Assembly (NCBI RefSeq): GCF_036327755.1 | Contig: NZ_CP109596.1 | Location: 2,542,001 to 2,606,000, forward strand | Origin: Nocardia sp. NBC_01503 | GTDB taxonomy: Bacteria > Actinomycetota > Actinomycetes > Mycobacteriales > Mycobacteriaceae | DNA length: 64,000 nt | Direction: 5' to 3' | Shown here: piece by piece, positions 28,216 to 36,861 of the stretch | Layout of the letters: each line of letters opens with the position of its first letter | Position numbering within the stretch: position 1 is the first letter of the stretch | Made by a program: the position numbers and the translations under genes | The notes under the pieces: generated by a model | Told to the model about the DNA's origin: nothing | The model's database searches: none | Seen by the model: the letters and a program-made list of their open reading frames with translations, nothing else

Positions 28216-28231
28216 TGTGATCGAAATCACT
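28216..28231. promoter_or_regulatory. Second CRP-like site, between P450 and L,D-transpeptidase genes
   Basis: TGTGA-N6-TCACT matches nine of ten fixed positions of the CRP consensus. It lies ten bases past the P450 stop and 126 bases from the first site, about twelve helical turns. The rest of 27947-28240 holds no gene. Confidence 0.4.
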
Positions 28232-28240
28232 GGCGTCACA

Positions 28241-29614
28241 TCACGCTTCGAGCACATCGAAGGTGATGGCGGCATGTGGACCGATCGCGATATTGTGCGG
28301 CACCGTCCACGGAGCCCGCCCGCGTGCGAAGCGCGGCGACAACCGCAGGCGCACCGCGGTGAGCAGTGTGGCGAGCACGATTCGCAATTCGTAATCGGCC
28401 AGCGCCGCGCCCACGCAGCGCCGATGCCCCCCGCCGAAGGGCGCGAATTCGAATGGGCTGTAGCGCCGTTCGAGAAACCGTTCGGGCCGGAACGACTGTG
28501 GCTCGGTCCACACTTCGGGGTCGGAGTGCAACAGCTGGACCGAGAGCCCCATGGTGTCCCCCGCCACCAAGGGCACCCCGCGCAGCTCGAAATCACCGGT
28601 GAGCCTGCGCAATACGATCGGCACCGGTGTATGCAGCCGCAGCGTCTCCTGGCAGACCGCGTCCAGATAGGGCAGTTCGGCAAGTTCGACCGGATCGAGA
28701 TCGCCTCCGGCGGAGTCGAGTTCGGCGCGCAGCCGGGCCAATGCGCCCGGTTCCCTATGTAGCCGGTACAGCGCCCAGACCAGTACCGTCGCGGTGGTCT
28801 CATGCCCCGCGACCAGCAGCGTCCGCAGTTGTTCGCGCAGATCGACAGCGCTCATGGCGCTGCCGTCCGTATATCTGGTCTCCATCAGCAGCCCGAGCAT
28901 GTCCGTTCCGGCGTGCCCGGGTGTTCGTCGCCGGTCGATCTCGGCATCGATGAGCGCGTCCAGTCGAGCGCGCGCCGCGGTGAATCGTTCCCAGCCCGAT
29001 AGTCCGAACATATTGCGCCGCAAGGCCGGAACCAGAAACAGCGGCCCGCCGAAGGAGGTGAGGAATTCGGTGGTGGCCGCGGTGTACTCGGCCAGCCGGT
29101 GCGGTTCCTCGATACCGAATACCGCTGCCAGGATCACCCGTAGTGTCATGGCCCGCGCGGCCGCCCGCGCGTCGATCGTGGTTCCCGGCCGCCAGGGCAG
29201 CCCGATGCGGTCGCCGTTCAACTCGGCGCGCGTGGCATCGCGAATGATATTGCCGTAGGCGCTGATCCGATTCCGGTGGAATGCCGGCGCCAGCACCGCC
29301 CGCTCCTTCCTATGCCGCTCCCCGCGCGCCAGGATGAGCGAGGCCGGCCCGACCATGGGCTCGATGGGATTGGGCAGCGGAGGTTCCAGCAATCGCACCG
29401 GGGCCCGGAAGATTTCGCGGGCGCCGGCCGGGGTGCCGGTGAAGACCGCGGAGCCGAAATCGGGGAAGCGCATGAGGAAGGGGTCGCCGTCCCGTCCGCG
29501 CCGCCAGCCGAAGTAGCGCTCCAGATCGACTCCGGCGGCGAGCGCGTGCAGCAGCATCGGCCGCGGCTCGCGCAGCCGCGTTCGCGGAGTGGCCGATCCC
29601 GCGGCGGTACTCAT
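28241..29614 (-). CDS. Cytochrome P450
   Basis: 457 residues, the class of bacterial P450 resembling mycobacterial CYP136/138. The oxygen-binding I helix reads LLVAGHETTAT, the K helix ETLRLHTPVP gives ExxR, and the heme loop FGGGHRRCVG carries the thiolate ligand at about Cys400. No membrane anchor. The ATG has no ribosome binding site but TATAGA lies five bases upstream, suggesting a very short leader. Divergent from lppU. Substrate unknown and no redox partner is encoded nearby. Confidence 0.9.
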   Translation of the reverse strand: MSTAAGSATPRTRLREPRPMLLHALAAGVDLERYFGWRRGRDGDPFLMRFPDFGSAVFTGTPAGAREIFRAPVRLLEPPLPNPIEPMVGPASLILARGERHRKERAVLAPAFHRNRISAYGNIIRDATRAELNGDRIGLPWRPGTTIDARAAARAMTLRVILAAVFGIEEPHRLAEYTAATTEFLTSFGGPLFLVPALRRNMFGLSGWERFTAARARLDALIDAEIDRRRTPGHAGTDMLGLLMETRYTDGSAMSAVDLREQLRTLLVAGHETTATVLVWALYRLHREPGALARLRAELDSAGGDLDPVELAELPYLDAVCQETLRLHTPVPIVLRRLTGDFELRGVPLVAGDTMGLSVQLLHSDPEVWTEPQSFRPERFLERRYSPFEFAPFGGGHRRCVGAALADYELRIVLATLLTAVRLRLSPRFARGRAPWTVPHNIAIGPHAAITFDVLEA

Positions 29615-29753
29615 ACTGTTCTATACGTTTTCACTACCGGCTCCGGTTCGAGGCGGGTTGACGAGTGGCCTTTGAGTCGACGACTGTCGTATACGTCGTG
29701 TATGCATGGGCATTGAAGTCAAAGCTTGATGTTTCTAAATTTAGGACAGATTC

Positions 29754-30389
29754 GTGTTGCGTCAGCAGATCTCCGCCCGGATTGCCGCCCCGGCCGTCTC
29801 CGCCGCCGCCCTGCTGCTCGCGGGCTGCGGCTCCACCATCACCGGTACACCCGTCGCGGCCCCGCCCGGACTCGATTCGGCGGTCACCACCACGAGCGCC
29901 AAGCCCTCGGGGAAGCCGAGTCCGGGTCGGCCGACCACGACCACCACCCCCGCCGACAAGGGTGGCGATACCGACTTCCAGGCCAGCATCGGCGACTGCG
30001 TGAAGCTCGGCGGCACCACCGAGAACGCCACCATCCACAAGGCCACCTGCGGGAGCAAGGACTCCAACTACAAGGTGGTGGCCAAGGCGCCCACCAACTC
30101 CCAGTGCCCGACCGATGTGGATCAGGCCTACTACGAGACCATGGCGGGTATCGAGACCGGCGCCATCTGCCTCGATATCGACTGGGTGATCAACGACTGC
30201 CTGGATCTGGGGGTCAAGGGCAGCGGCAGCGATCCCAAGCGCATCGACTGCTCCACCCCGGGCGCGGCCAATGGGGTGAAGGTGCTGGCGATCATGAAGA
30301 ACAGCACCAGCGTCGACGAATGCTCCGATGGTGACTCGGGTTTCGTCTATGACGAGCGCAAGATCGTCATCTGCGTCAATACGTTGTAG
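29754..30389 (+). CDS. lppU: LppU-family lipoprotein
   Basis: 211 residues. N-terminal signal with lipobox LLAGC near residue 24, then a Thr/Pro-rich spacer. The globular part matches M. tuberculosis LppU: GDCVKLGG, CGSKDSNYKVVAKAP, CPTDVDQAYYE, ICLDIDWVI and a C-terminal VICVN. Cysteines are paired through the domain. Surface lipoprotein of unknown function. GTG start preceded by AGGACA. Confidence 0.85.
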   Translation: MLRQQISARIAAPAVSAAALLLAGCGSTITGTPVAAPPGLDSAVTTTSAKPSGKPSPGRPTTTTTPADKGGDTDFQASIGDCVKLGGTTENATIHKATCGSKDSNYKVVAKAPTNSQCPTDVDQAYYETMAGIETGAICLDIDWVINDCLDLGVKGSGSDPKRIDCSTPGAANGVKVLAIMKNSTSVDECSDGDSGFVYDERKIVICVNTL

Positions 30390-30421
30390 CCCGCGGTGAC
30401 GCGGTAGCACCCGGTAATACA

Positions 30422-30458
30422 GAACGGGGCGGTGATCCATCGGATCACCGCCCCGTTC
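30422..30458. terminator. Bidirectional terminator between lppU and protease gene
   Basis: A perfect 17-base-pair stem (GAACGGGGCGGTGATCC and its complement) around the loop ATC. It lies in the 83-base gap between the convergent stops, so it can serve both genes. Confidence 0.85.
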
Positions 30459-30472
30459 GATAGTTTCGGTAC

Positions 30473-31138
30473 TCAGATCGGGTAGTACCCCGCACCGGCG
30501 CCGCCGTGCGCGTTCAGGTCCGCCATGATCGAGGACATATTGGTCCCGACCTCGGGCCCGAAGCAGGCCAGGGCCAGATACGCGTTGACCATGCCGACGA
30601 GGGTGGTGCCGACGACGACCGGCGCACCGGAATCGCCCTCCACCACGCACATCTGGCTCCAGGTCTCGACATTGCTGGCGAAGACGTCACCCCAGGAGAG
30701 TCCGCAGGTATTGCCGGTGGTGCGGCCTTCCTTGCAGACGATCATCGGGAAGTTCGGCGGCCCGCCGAGTCCGGTGATGGTGACATTGCCGATGTGGTTG
30801 ACCGGAATGACACGGTCCCCGAAGAACTCGATGACCGCGTAGTCCAGGTCATGGTTCGAGTAGACGAATTTGCCGATCTGTCCTGCGCCCCGGTCCTTTT
30901 CGGCCCAGACCTTCGCACCCGGGTCACCGCAGTGTCCCGCGGTGAGGCCGACCAACCGCCCGGCGCTGTCGTGGCCGATCGTGGTGACGGTGCACTCGAA
31001 CATGTCGTCGATGATGATGCCGGAGCCACCACCGATGACTGCCGGTGCGGGGTCGGCATTCGCTGCCCCGGCGCCGAGCAGCGCGGTACTCAGGGCTACA
31101 GCGAAGGCGCCGGCCACACCGGCGAGTTTCCTGAACAT
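30473..31138 (-). CDS. Secreted S1-family serine protease
   Basis: 221 residues from an ATG with GGAGG close upstream; a TTG start 11 codons earlier is possible. Signal peptide ends near residue 29 (GAGAANADP). Chymotrypsin-fold triad: His in LTAGHCGDPG, Asp in NHDLDYAVIEF, Ser in VEGDSGAPVV. Two further cysteine pairs are likely disulfides. Short form without a pro-domain of Streptomyces type. Substrate unknown. Confidence 0.85.
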   Translation of the reverse strand: MFRKLAGVAGAFAVALSTALLGAGAANADPAPAVIGGGSGIIIDDMFECTVTTIGHDSAGRLVGLTAGHCGDPGAKVWAEKDRGAGQIGKFVYSNHDLDYAVIEFFGDRVIPVNHIGNVTITGLGGPPNFPMIVCKEGRTTGNTCGLSWGDVFASNVETWSQMCVVEGDSGAPVVVGTTLVGMVNAYLALACFGPEVGTNMSSIMADLNAHGGAGAGYYPI

Positions 31139-31391
31139 GTCCCTCCAGACGTCGGAAGCCGCTCGAGTCAAGCTGCGGAACTCATCCTGTCAGTATTCGC
31201 GCCCGGAGGCTGCTTGTACTGCCACATGTTGCCGAGCCGTGTCCTGCTCGTCTTCCGGCGCTATACCGAGTTGGATACGAGTTATGGATTTAATGCATAA
31301 CTCGTCGCGATTTCCGATAAATTCTCTCCCATTAATTCTTACCTGTTAGAGCTTCACTTCTCTTGAAATCGCTCGGACCGAAGTCGGAAAT

Positions 31392-31405
31392 TAGAACAAG
31401 TTCTA
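31392..31405. promoter_or_regulatory. KstR-type palindrome before the mce operon
   Basis: TAGAACAAGTTCTA fits TNNAACNNGTTNNA, the operator of the cholesterol repressor KstR, at every fixed position, and the extra AG/CT bases are also paired. It is about 190 bases upstream of yrbEA. The whole 31139-31592 gap holds no gene and is AT-rich, consistent with divergent promoters. Confidence 0.6.
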
Positions 31406-31592
31406 GATGTCTGCCTGGTTCTTTGGGTCGTAAACCGGCTGTGATCTGCCTGTTCACGTCGATTCAGAGAAAGTGATCTGCCTCTATGACCGGAACCACA
31501 ACGACTGGTGTGTTTTTCCTAACTCCGTAGTAAGGTGCGTCAAGCAAACAGTCGCCGGAGGTTGGGTATCCCGGCGTCGAGAGGGGTAGTCA

Positions 31593-32462
31593 GTGCAGTT
31601 GACCAAGAGTCTGAGTGGGCCGGGGAGTCCCACGGAGTCACGGATGAATGCGGCCGTCGACCGGGCCAAGGGTTACTGGCAGGACCATCCCAAACGGTCG
31701 CTCGAGACCGGCGGCCGAATGATGGCCATGGGCGTGTCCGCGGTCGCCGAGTTGTTCATCGCCATCTTCCGCAAACGATTCCCCTTCGCCGAGTTCGTCC
31801 GGCAGTGCGCCTTCATGGCGAATGTGGCTGCCGCGCCGACACTTCTGGTCGCCATCCCCATCGGCGTCATCGTCTCCATCCAGGTCGGCTCGGTCGCCGG
31901 ACAGGTCGGCGCGACCTCGTTCATCGGCGCGGCCAACGGCCTCGGCATCATTCAGCAGGGCGCGCCACTGGTCACCTCGCTCATGATCGCGGGTGCGGTC
32001 GGCTCCGCCATCACCGCCGATCTCGGCTCGCGCACCATCCGCGAGGAGATCGACGCCATGAAGGTGATGGGCGTGGACCCCATGCGCCGCCTGGTCGCCC
32101 CGCGACTCGGCGCGGCCATGCTGGTCTCGGTATTGCTCTGCGGTTTCGTGGTTTTCGTCGGCTTCCTGACCGGCTATGTCTTCAATATCTTCGCGCAGGG
32201 CGGTACCCCCGGTTCCTACGTCGGCACCTTCGCTTCGTTCGCCATCACCACTGATCTGTTTGTGGCGCTGCTGAAGTCACTCATCTTCGGCCTGCTCGCG
32301 GCGATCATCGCCTGCGATGCCGGGCTGAACACCCGCGGCGGTCCGGGCGGTGTGGCCAACTCGGTCAACACCGCGGTCGTCATGTCCGCGGTGATGCTCT
32401 TCGGTGTGAACCTGATTCTCACTCAGGTCTACAACTCCCTGTTCCCACCACAGATGGTCTGA
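31593..32462 (+). CDS. yrbEA: YrbE-family ABC permease, first subunit of Mce transporter
   Basis: 289 residues with about five to six membrane helices and the MlaE/YrbE core: GAVGSAITADLGSRTIREEIDAM followed by KVMGVDP, the EEID loop typical of the family. YrbE proteins form the membrane channel of Mce lipid importers. GTG start after GAGAGGGG. Three bases separate it from yrbEB. Orthology to a specific mycobacterial mce operon is not clear by eye. Confidence 0.92.
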   Translation: MQLTKSLSGPGSPTESRMNAAVDRAKGYWQDHPKRSLETGGRMMAMGVSAVAELFIAIFRKRFPFAEFVRQCAFMANVAAAPTLLVAIPIGVIVSIQVGSVAGQVGATSFIGAANGLGIIQQGAPLVTSLMIAGAVGSAITADLGSRTIREEIDAMKVMGVDPMRRLVAPRLGAAMLVSVLLCGFVVFVGFLTGYVFNIFAQGGTPGSYVGTFASFAITTDLFVALLKSLIFGLLAAIIACDAGLNTRGGPGGVANSVNTAVVMSAVMLFGVNLILTQVYNSLFPPQMV

Positions 32463-32465
32463 GTC

Positions 32466-33329
32466 GTGTCAGCAACGTATGTTCCGCCGCTGCTGCGGCC
32501 GCTCCAACGGATCAAGGGTGTGGCCTCCTCACCGCGTGACTTCATCGCGCGCATCGGCCACCAGGTCTTCTTCTTCCTGCGCTCGATCAGCTCGATGCCT
32601 TTGGCGTTCAAGCAGTACCCCAAAGAGGTGTGGCGGCTGCTGTCCGATGTCACCTGGGGCAACGGCAATCTCATCGTCGGCGGCGGGACCATCGGCGTGG
32701 TGCTCATTCTGTCGGCGTTCGGCGGTATGACCGTCGCCATTCAGGGCTACACCTCGCTGAACCTGCTCGGGCTGAGCCCGTTGACGGGTGCGATCTCCGC
32801 CTTCGCCACCACACGTGAGCTCGGACCGATGCTCGCCACGCTCGCATTCGCCGCGCAGGCGGGCTGTCGATTCACCGCGCAACTCGGCGCCATGCGCATC
32901 TCCGAGGAGATCGACGCGCTGGAATCGGTTGCCATCCGGCCACTTCCCTATCTGGTGAGCACCCGGATGATCGCCGCCATGGTCGCCATCGTGCCGCTGT
33001 ACTGCCTGGCACTGCCGTTCGCGTACATCTCCTGCTCGCTCACCGTGCAGTTGATCGGCGGTACCGCGTCCGGGACATTCCAGCACTACTTCTATCAGTT
33101 TCTGATACCGCACGATGTGCTGTACTCGCTGCTGAAGGCGATCATCTTCGTCGCGATCACCACGTTCATCCAGTGCTACTACGGGTTTTTCGCCTCCGGC
33201 GGCCCGGAGGGCGTGGGTGTCGCGGCGGGCCGGGCGATCAAGTACTGCATCATCGCGGTGGTCTTCGCGGACCTGTTCATCACCTTGGCCATCTGGGGCG
33301 TCAACCCCGGCATCCGGATCTCGGGATAG
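32466..33329 (+). CDS. yrbEB: YrbE-family ABC permease, second subunit
   Basis: 287 residues. Same fold as its neighbour, with QAGCRFTAQLGAMRISEEID then ALESVAIRP, the second family copy of the EEID loop. GTG start. It ends 12 bases before mceA. No ATPase gene (MceG/MkI type) lies in the window, so the energising subunit must be encoded elsewhere. Confidence 0.92.
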   Translation: MSATYVPPLLRPLQRIKGVASSPRDFIARIGHQVFFFLRSISSMPLAFKQYPKEVWRLLSDVTWGNGNLIVGGGTIGVVLILSAFGGMTVAIQGYTSLNLLGLSPLTGAISAFATTRELGPMLATLAFAAQAGCRFTAQLGAMRISEEIDALESVAIRPLPYLVSTRMIAAMVAIVPLYCLALPFAYISCSLTVQLIGGTASGTFQHYFYQFLIPHDVLYSLLKAIIFVAITTFIQCYYGFFASGGPEGVGVAAGRAIKYCIIAVVFADLFITLAIWGVNPGIRISG

Positions 33330-33341
33330 GGGGCGCACAGC

Positions 33342-34826
33342 ATGATCATCGATCCGAGCGGGCGTGGCCCGACCATGCGCCAACTGCTCATCGCGGGTGT
33401 CGCCGGGCTCATCGTCTTCGCGCTCATCCTGGGCTTCCTGATGGCGCGGTACAAGGGCTTCTTCATCGAAAAGGTCAATGTCACCGCGAATCTCACCACC
33501 ACCGGTGACGGCCTGCCCGATAACGCGGATGTGAAATTCCGCGGTGTGCTGGTCGGCGCGGTCAAGAATGTCTCGGTCGCCGCCAAGGGTGAACTGCAGC
33601 AGGTACACATCGAGATGAAGCCGGAGTACACCGACGGCATCCCCGCGAATGTGACCGCCCGCGTGGTGCCCTCGAACCTGTTCGCCGTCACCTCGGTGGA
33701 GCTGGTCTACAACGGGACCGACAGCCAGCACCTCAAAGAGGGCTCGCAGATCTCCGAGGACCGCTCCAAAGGCACCATCGCACTGCAGGACACGCTCACC
33801 ACGGTTCGCAATATCCTCGGCAAGATCGATCCGATCCAGTTCGGCCGGGTGCTGGGCACGCTGTCCTACGCGCTCGACGGCTCCGGCCGGATGCCCGGAT
33901 CCAGCATCGAGCGGGTGGACCGCTGGCTGCAATCCGTAGATGATTCGATTCCGGATCTCGGGGTCATGCTGACCGACTTCTCCAACTCCTTCCGCGCGCT
34001 CAACCAGTCCGCACCGGAGTTGATGGGTGTGCTCAGCGAATCGGTGAAGACGGCGCAGACCATCGCCGATCGCCGGACCGAGCTCACCTCGCTGATCTCC
34101 GGAACCGCGGTCACCGTGGACAAGGTCAATGCCCTGTTCGCGCGAAACCCCAACGTGGGCAAGGACGTCACCACCGGCACCAGTTCGCTCTTCGGCGCAC
34201 TGTCGGACAATCCAGATGCCATTCCGCAGGCCATCGCCAATCTGAACACCTCGGTGCGCAGGCTCGCGACCACCTTCCACTGGGGCCCGCAGAAGCAGAT
34301 GATCTGGAATATGGGGCTGACCTTCACGCCCTATAAGCCGTACACCCGGGACGACTGCCCGCGCTACGGCGAACTGGCCGCCCCGAGCTGCGGTACCGCC
34401 CCGCTCGTCTCCGATCCCGGCGCACTGCCGGAGTCCATGCGGCCCAAGGCCCTCGACGCCGCCGCCGGACTGCCGAAACTGCCGCCGCCGGCGGGCTTCC
34501 CGATGATTCCGGGTTTGACCGTCGTGGAGCCGACCCCTTCGGACAGCACCACCCCCGCCAATCCCTTCGCGGGCACCCCACTGCAGGGGCTGTTCCCGAA
34601 TCTCGCGCCGACGGTCCCGGGCGATCAGCCCGCACCGCAGGGTAATCCGCCCGCCGCTCCGGCCGCACAGCAGACGATTCCCTCGGGTGGGACGATCTCC
34701 TACCCCGGTGACTCCGCCATTACCGCGCTCCTGGGCCGCCGCCCGTCCGCAGCCGAATACCTGCTGCTGAGCCCGATTCTGAGGGATGGAACCTTGCAAG
34801 TGACCGACAGCGAGGCCGGTCGATGA
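33342..34826 (+). CDS. mceA: Mce protein A
   Basis: 494 residues. An N-terminal membrane helix (about 13-33), the MlaD/Mce beta domain (VTANLTTTGDGLPDNADVKFRGV... pattern, about 38-120), a long helical region that in known Mce complexes forms the tunnel, then a Pro-rich tail from about residue 360. AGGGGG precedes the ATG. Its stop overlaps mceB by ATGA. Confidence 0.92.
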   Translation: MIIDPSGRGPTMRQLLIAGVAGLIVFALILGFLMARYKGFFIEKVNVTANLTTTGDGLPDNADVKFRGVLVGAVKNVSVAAKGELQQVHIEMKPEYTDGIPANVTARVVPSNLFAVTSVELVYNGTDSQHLKEGSQISEDRSKGTIALQDTLTTVRNILGKIDPIQFGRVLGTLSYALDGSGRMPGSSIERVDRWLQSVDDSIPDLGVMLTDFSNSFRALNQSAPELMGVLSESVKTAQTIADRRTELTSLISGTAVTVDKVNALFARNPNVGKDVTTGTSSLFGALSDNPDAIPQAIANLNTSVRRLATTFHWGPQKQMIWNMGLTFTPYKPYTRDDCPRYGELAAPSCGTAPLVSDPGALPESMRPKALDAAAGLPKLPPPAGFPMIPGLTVVEPTPSDSTTPANPFAGTPLQGLFPNLAPTVPGDQPAPQGNPPAAPAAQQTIPSGGTISYPGDSAITALLGRRPSAAEYLLLSPILRDGTLQVTDSEAGR

Positions 34827-35866
34827 GCATTCGCAAACCGCTGATCGGCTTCGGCATATTCGCGATCGTGTCCGTCCTGGTGACCGCGGTCATCTGGAAC
34901 ACGCTGGCGCGCACCGTGGACGGTTCCACCAACCGCTACACCGCGACCTTCACCGATGTACTCGGCCTGCGCAAGGGCGATGACGTCCGGATGGCCGGTG
35001 TGCGCGTCGGCAAGGTCGAGGACATCGAACTGGACAAGGGCAACAAGGCCCTGGTGACCTTCATCGTGCAGCGCGATCAAACGCTGTACGGCGACACCAA
35101 GGCGCTGGTGCGCTATCAGAACCTGATCGGCCAGCGCTATATCGCACTGGCGGAACCGGTTCCGGGCAAACCGGTCTCGGGTGTTCACACCGTGCTGAAG
35201 AACAACGGGGGTATCCCGGTCGAGCGCACCGAGCCGTCCTTCGACGTCTCCGCGCTGCTCAACGGCTTCCAGCCGCTGTTCCAGGTGCTGCAGCCGGAGC
35301 AGGTCAACAACCTCTCCAATACCTTCATCCAGGCATTGCAGGGTGACGGAGTCTCGTTGAGCGCCTTCATCACTCAGGCCGCGCAGCTGGCATCGGACTT
35401 CCAGCGCCGCGACGCCATCCTCTCGGATGTGATCACCAATCTCTCCGGTGTCATGTCCGGGCTGGCCAAGCGCGGTGACGAACTGGAAACCCTGGTGACC
35501 CAGACCCGTTCGCTGATCGGCGGCCTGTACGCGCAGGGCCAGTCGCTGCAGTCCTCGACCGTACAGATCGCCGACGCCACCTCGGCGCTGGTGAATATGA
35601 TCGGCCAGATTCAGCCGAAGCTGGTCATGGCACAGAACTCCACCCATGACGCGCTCGCGCTGCTGCTGGCCAACGGCGACAAGCTCGACCAGGCGGCGGT
35701 GGATCTGCCCAGCATCCTCACCGATATCGGCAAGTTCACCCAGAACGGCACCTACGCCAACGCGTACGTCTGCAGCCTGGATGTCTCGCTGTACGGAATC
35801 CTCTTCCCGCGCGGTCTGTTCTCGCAGATCGGCGGCAACTCCCACTCGGCGGTGTGCCGACCATGA
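34823..35866 (+). CDS. mceB: Mce protein B
   Basis: 347 residues. Membrane helix about 8-28, Mce domain (YTATFTDVLGLRKGDDVRMAG and VGKVEDI), then the helical needle region. Ends with CRP and overlaps mceC by four bases. One of six paralogues that assemble into the hetero-hexameric periplasmic tunnel known for mycobacterial Mce1 (structure known there, inferred here). Confidence 0.92.
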   Translation: MSIRKPLIGFGIFAIVSVLVTAVIWNTLARTVDGSTNRYTATFTDVLGLRKGDDVRMAGVRVGKVEDIELDKGNKALVTFIVQRDQTLYGDTKALVRYQNLIGQRYIALAEPVPGKPVSGVHTVLKNNGGIPVERTEPSFDVSALLNGFQPLFQVLQPEQVNNLSNTFIQALQGDGVSLSAFITQAAQLASDFQRRDAILSDVITNLSGVMSGLAKRGDELETLVTQTRSLIGGLYAQGQSLQSSTVQIADATSALVNMIGQIQPKLVMAQNSTHDALALLLANGDKLDQAAVDLPSILTDIGKFTQNGTYANAYVCSLDVSLYGILFPRGLFSQIGGNSHSAVCRP

Positions 35867-36861
35867 TGGCGAAACTCAAGTCCCGCTTCGATTCCAACCG
35901 CAATCTGTGGCTCGGTCTGCTCGGCGTGCTGCTCATCGTCGGCCTGCTGGCCGGGTCCACGCTGTACCGGCAGATCGGTATCGGCGAGAAGACCATCAAG
36001 GCCGAATTCGTGCAGACCGCGGGCATCAAGACCGGTGACAAGGTCGCGGTCTCCGGTGTCTCGGTCGGCCGGGTCTCCGGCGCCGAACTCGAGGGCGACC
36101 ATGTGATGGTCTCGCTCTCGGTGAGCGACGATGTGAAGCTCGGCCCGGACGCCAAGGCGTCGATCAAGATGGCGACCCTGCTCGGCGCTCGCTTCGTCGA
36201 CCTGATTCCGGGTGACGGTTCGGGCCTGAAGAACAATCGAATTCCCAAGTCCAACACCTCGGTTCCCTACAACCTGGCCGATGTGGTGCAGGAGGGCACG
36301 CCGAAGTTCGAGGAACTCGACACCAAGAAGCTCGCGGATTCACTCAATCTGATCAATCAACAGATGGGTGACACCCCGCAGCTCACCGTGCAGGCACTGG
36401 ATTCGGTCGGCGCGCTGGCCAAGACCATGAACGACCGCAAGGACGAGGTCGACCAGCTGCTCAAGGATCTGGACCGGGTCACCCGCATCCTCGGCGACAA
36501 CCGCAACAGCGTGCTGCTGGTCATCACCCAGGGCGAGGCCATCGCCAATCGAGTGATGGAACGCCAGACCCTGCTGCGTTCGCTGCTGGACAATATCGCC
36601 ACCCTGAGCAGCCAGTTGCAGCAGATCGGCGCGCAGAACGACAACCAGTTCGGGCCCACGCTGATCCAGCTCAACACCATGGCCGACGGCCTGCAGAAGA
36701 ACAAGGACAACCTGGATCGGCTGCTGTCGATCATGCCGGTATCGGTGCGTACGTTCAACAACGCCTTCGGCAATGGCAACTACGGCGAGGTCGGACTGCC
36801 GTGGCTGTTCCCGGACAACTGGTTGTGCTTCGCCCAAGTGATCGAGGGGTGCCACCAATGA
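35863..36861 (+). CDS. mceC: Mce protein C
   Basis: 332 residues. The ATG that makes an ATGA overlap with mceB is used; ATG ATG follow each other so the start is certain within one codon. Membrane helix about 15-35, Mce domain (IKAEFVQTAGIKTGDKVAVSG), helical region and a short Cys-containing C-terminus (WLCFAQVIEGC). Overlaps mceD. Confidence 0.92.
   Translation: MMAKLKSRFDSNRNLWLGLLGVLLIVGLLAGSTLYRQIGIGEKTIKAEFVQTAGIKTGDKVAVSGVSVGRVSGAELEGDHVMVSLSVSDDVKLGPDAKASIKMATLLGARFVDLIPGDGSGLKNNRIPKSNTSVPYNLADVVQEGTPKFEELDTKKLADSLNLINQQMGDTPQLTVQALDSVGALAKTMNDRKDEVDQLLKDLDRVTRILGDNRNSVLLVITQGEAIANRVMERQTLLRSLLDNIATLSSQLQQIGAQNDNQFGPTLIQLNTMADGLQKNKDNLDRLLSIMPVSVRTFNNAFGNGNYGEVGLPWLFPDNWLCFAQVIEGCHQ

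Noticed and set aside
29620..29640. Second KstR-type site before the 28241 P450 gene
   Set aside because: Only the half TAGAAC is present; the other half reads TAT instead of GTT.
32529..34799. 756-codon minus-strand frame
   Set aside because: Antisense to yrbEB and mceA, whose families are certain.
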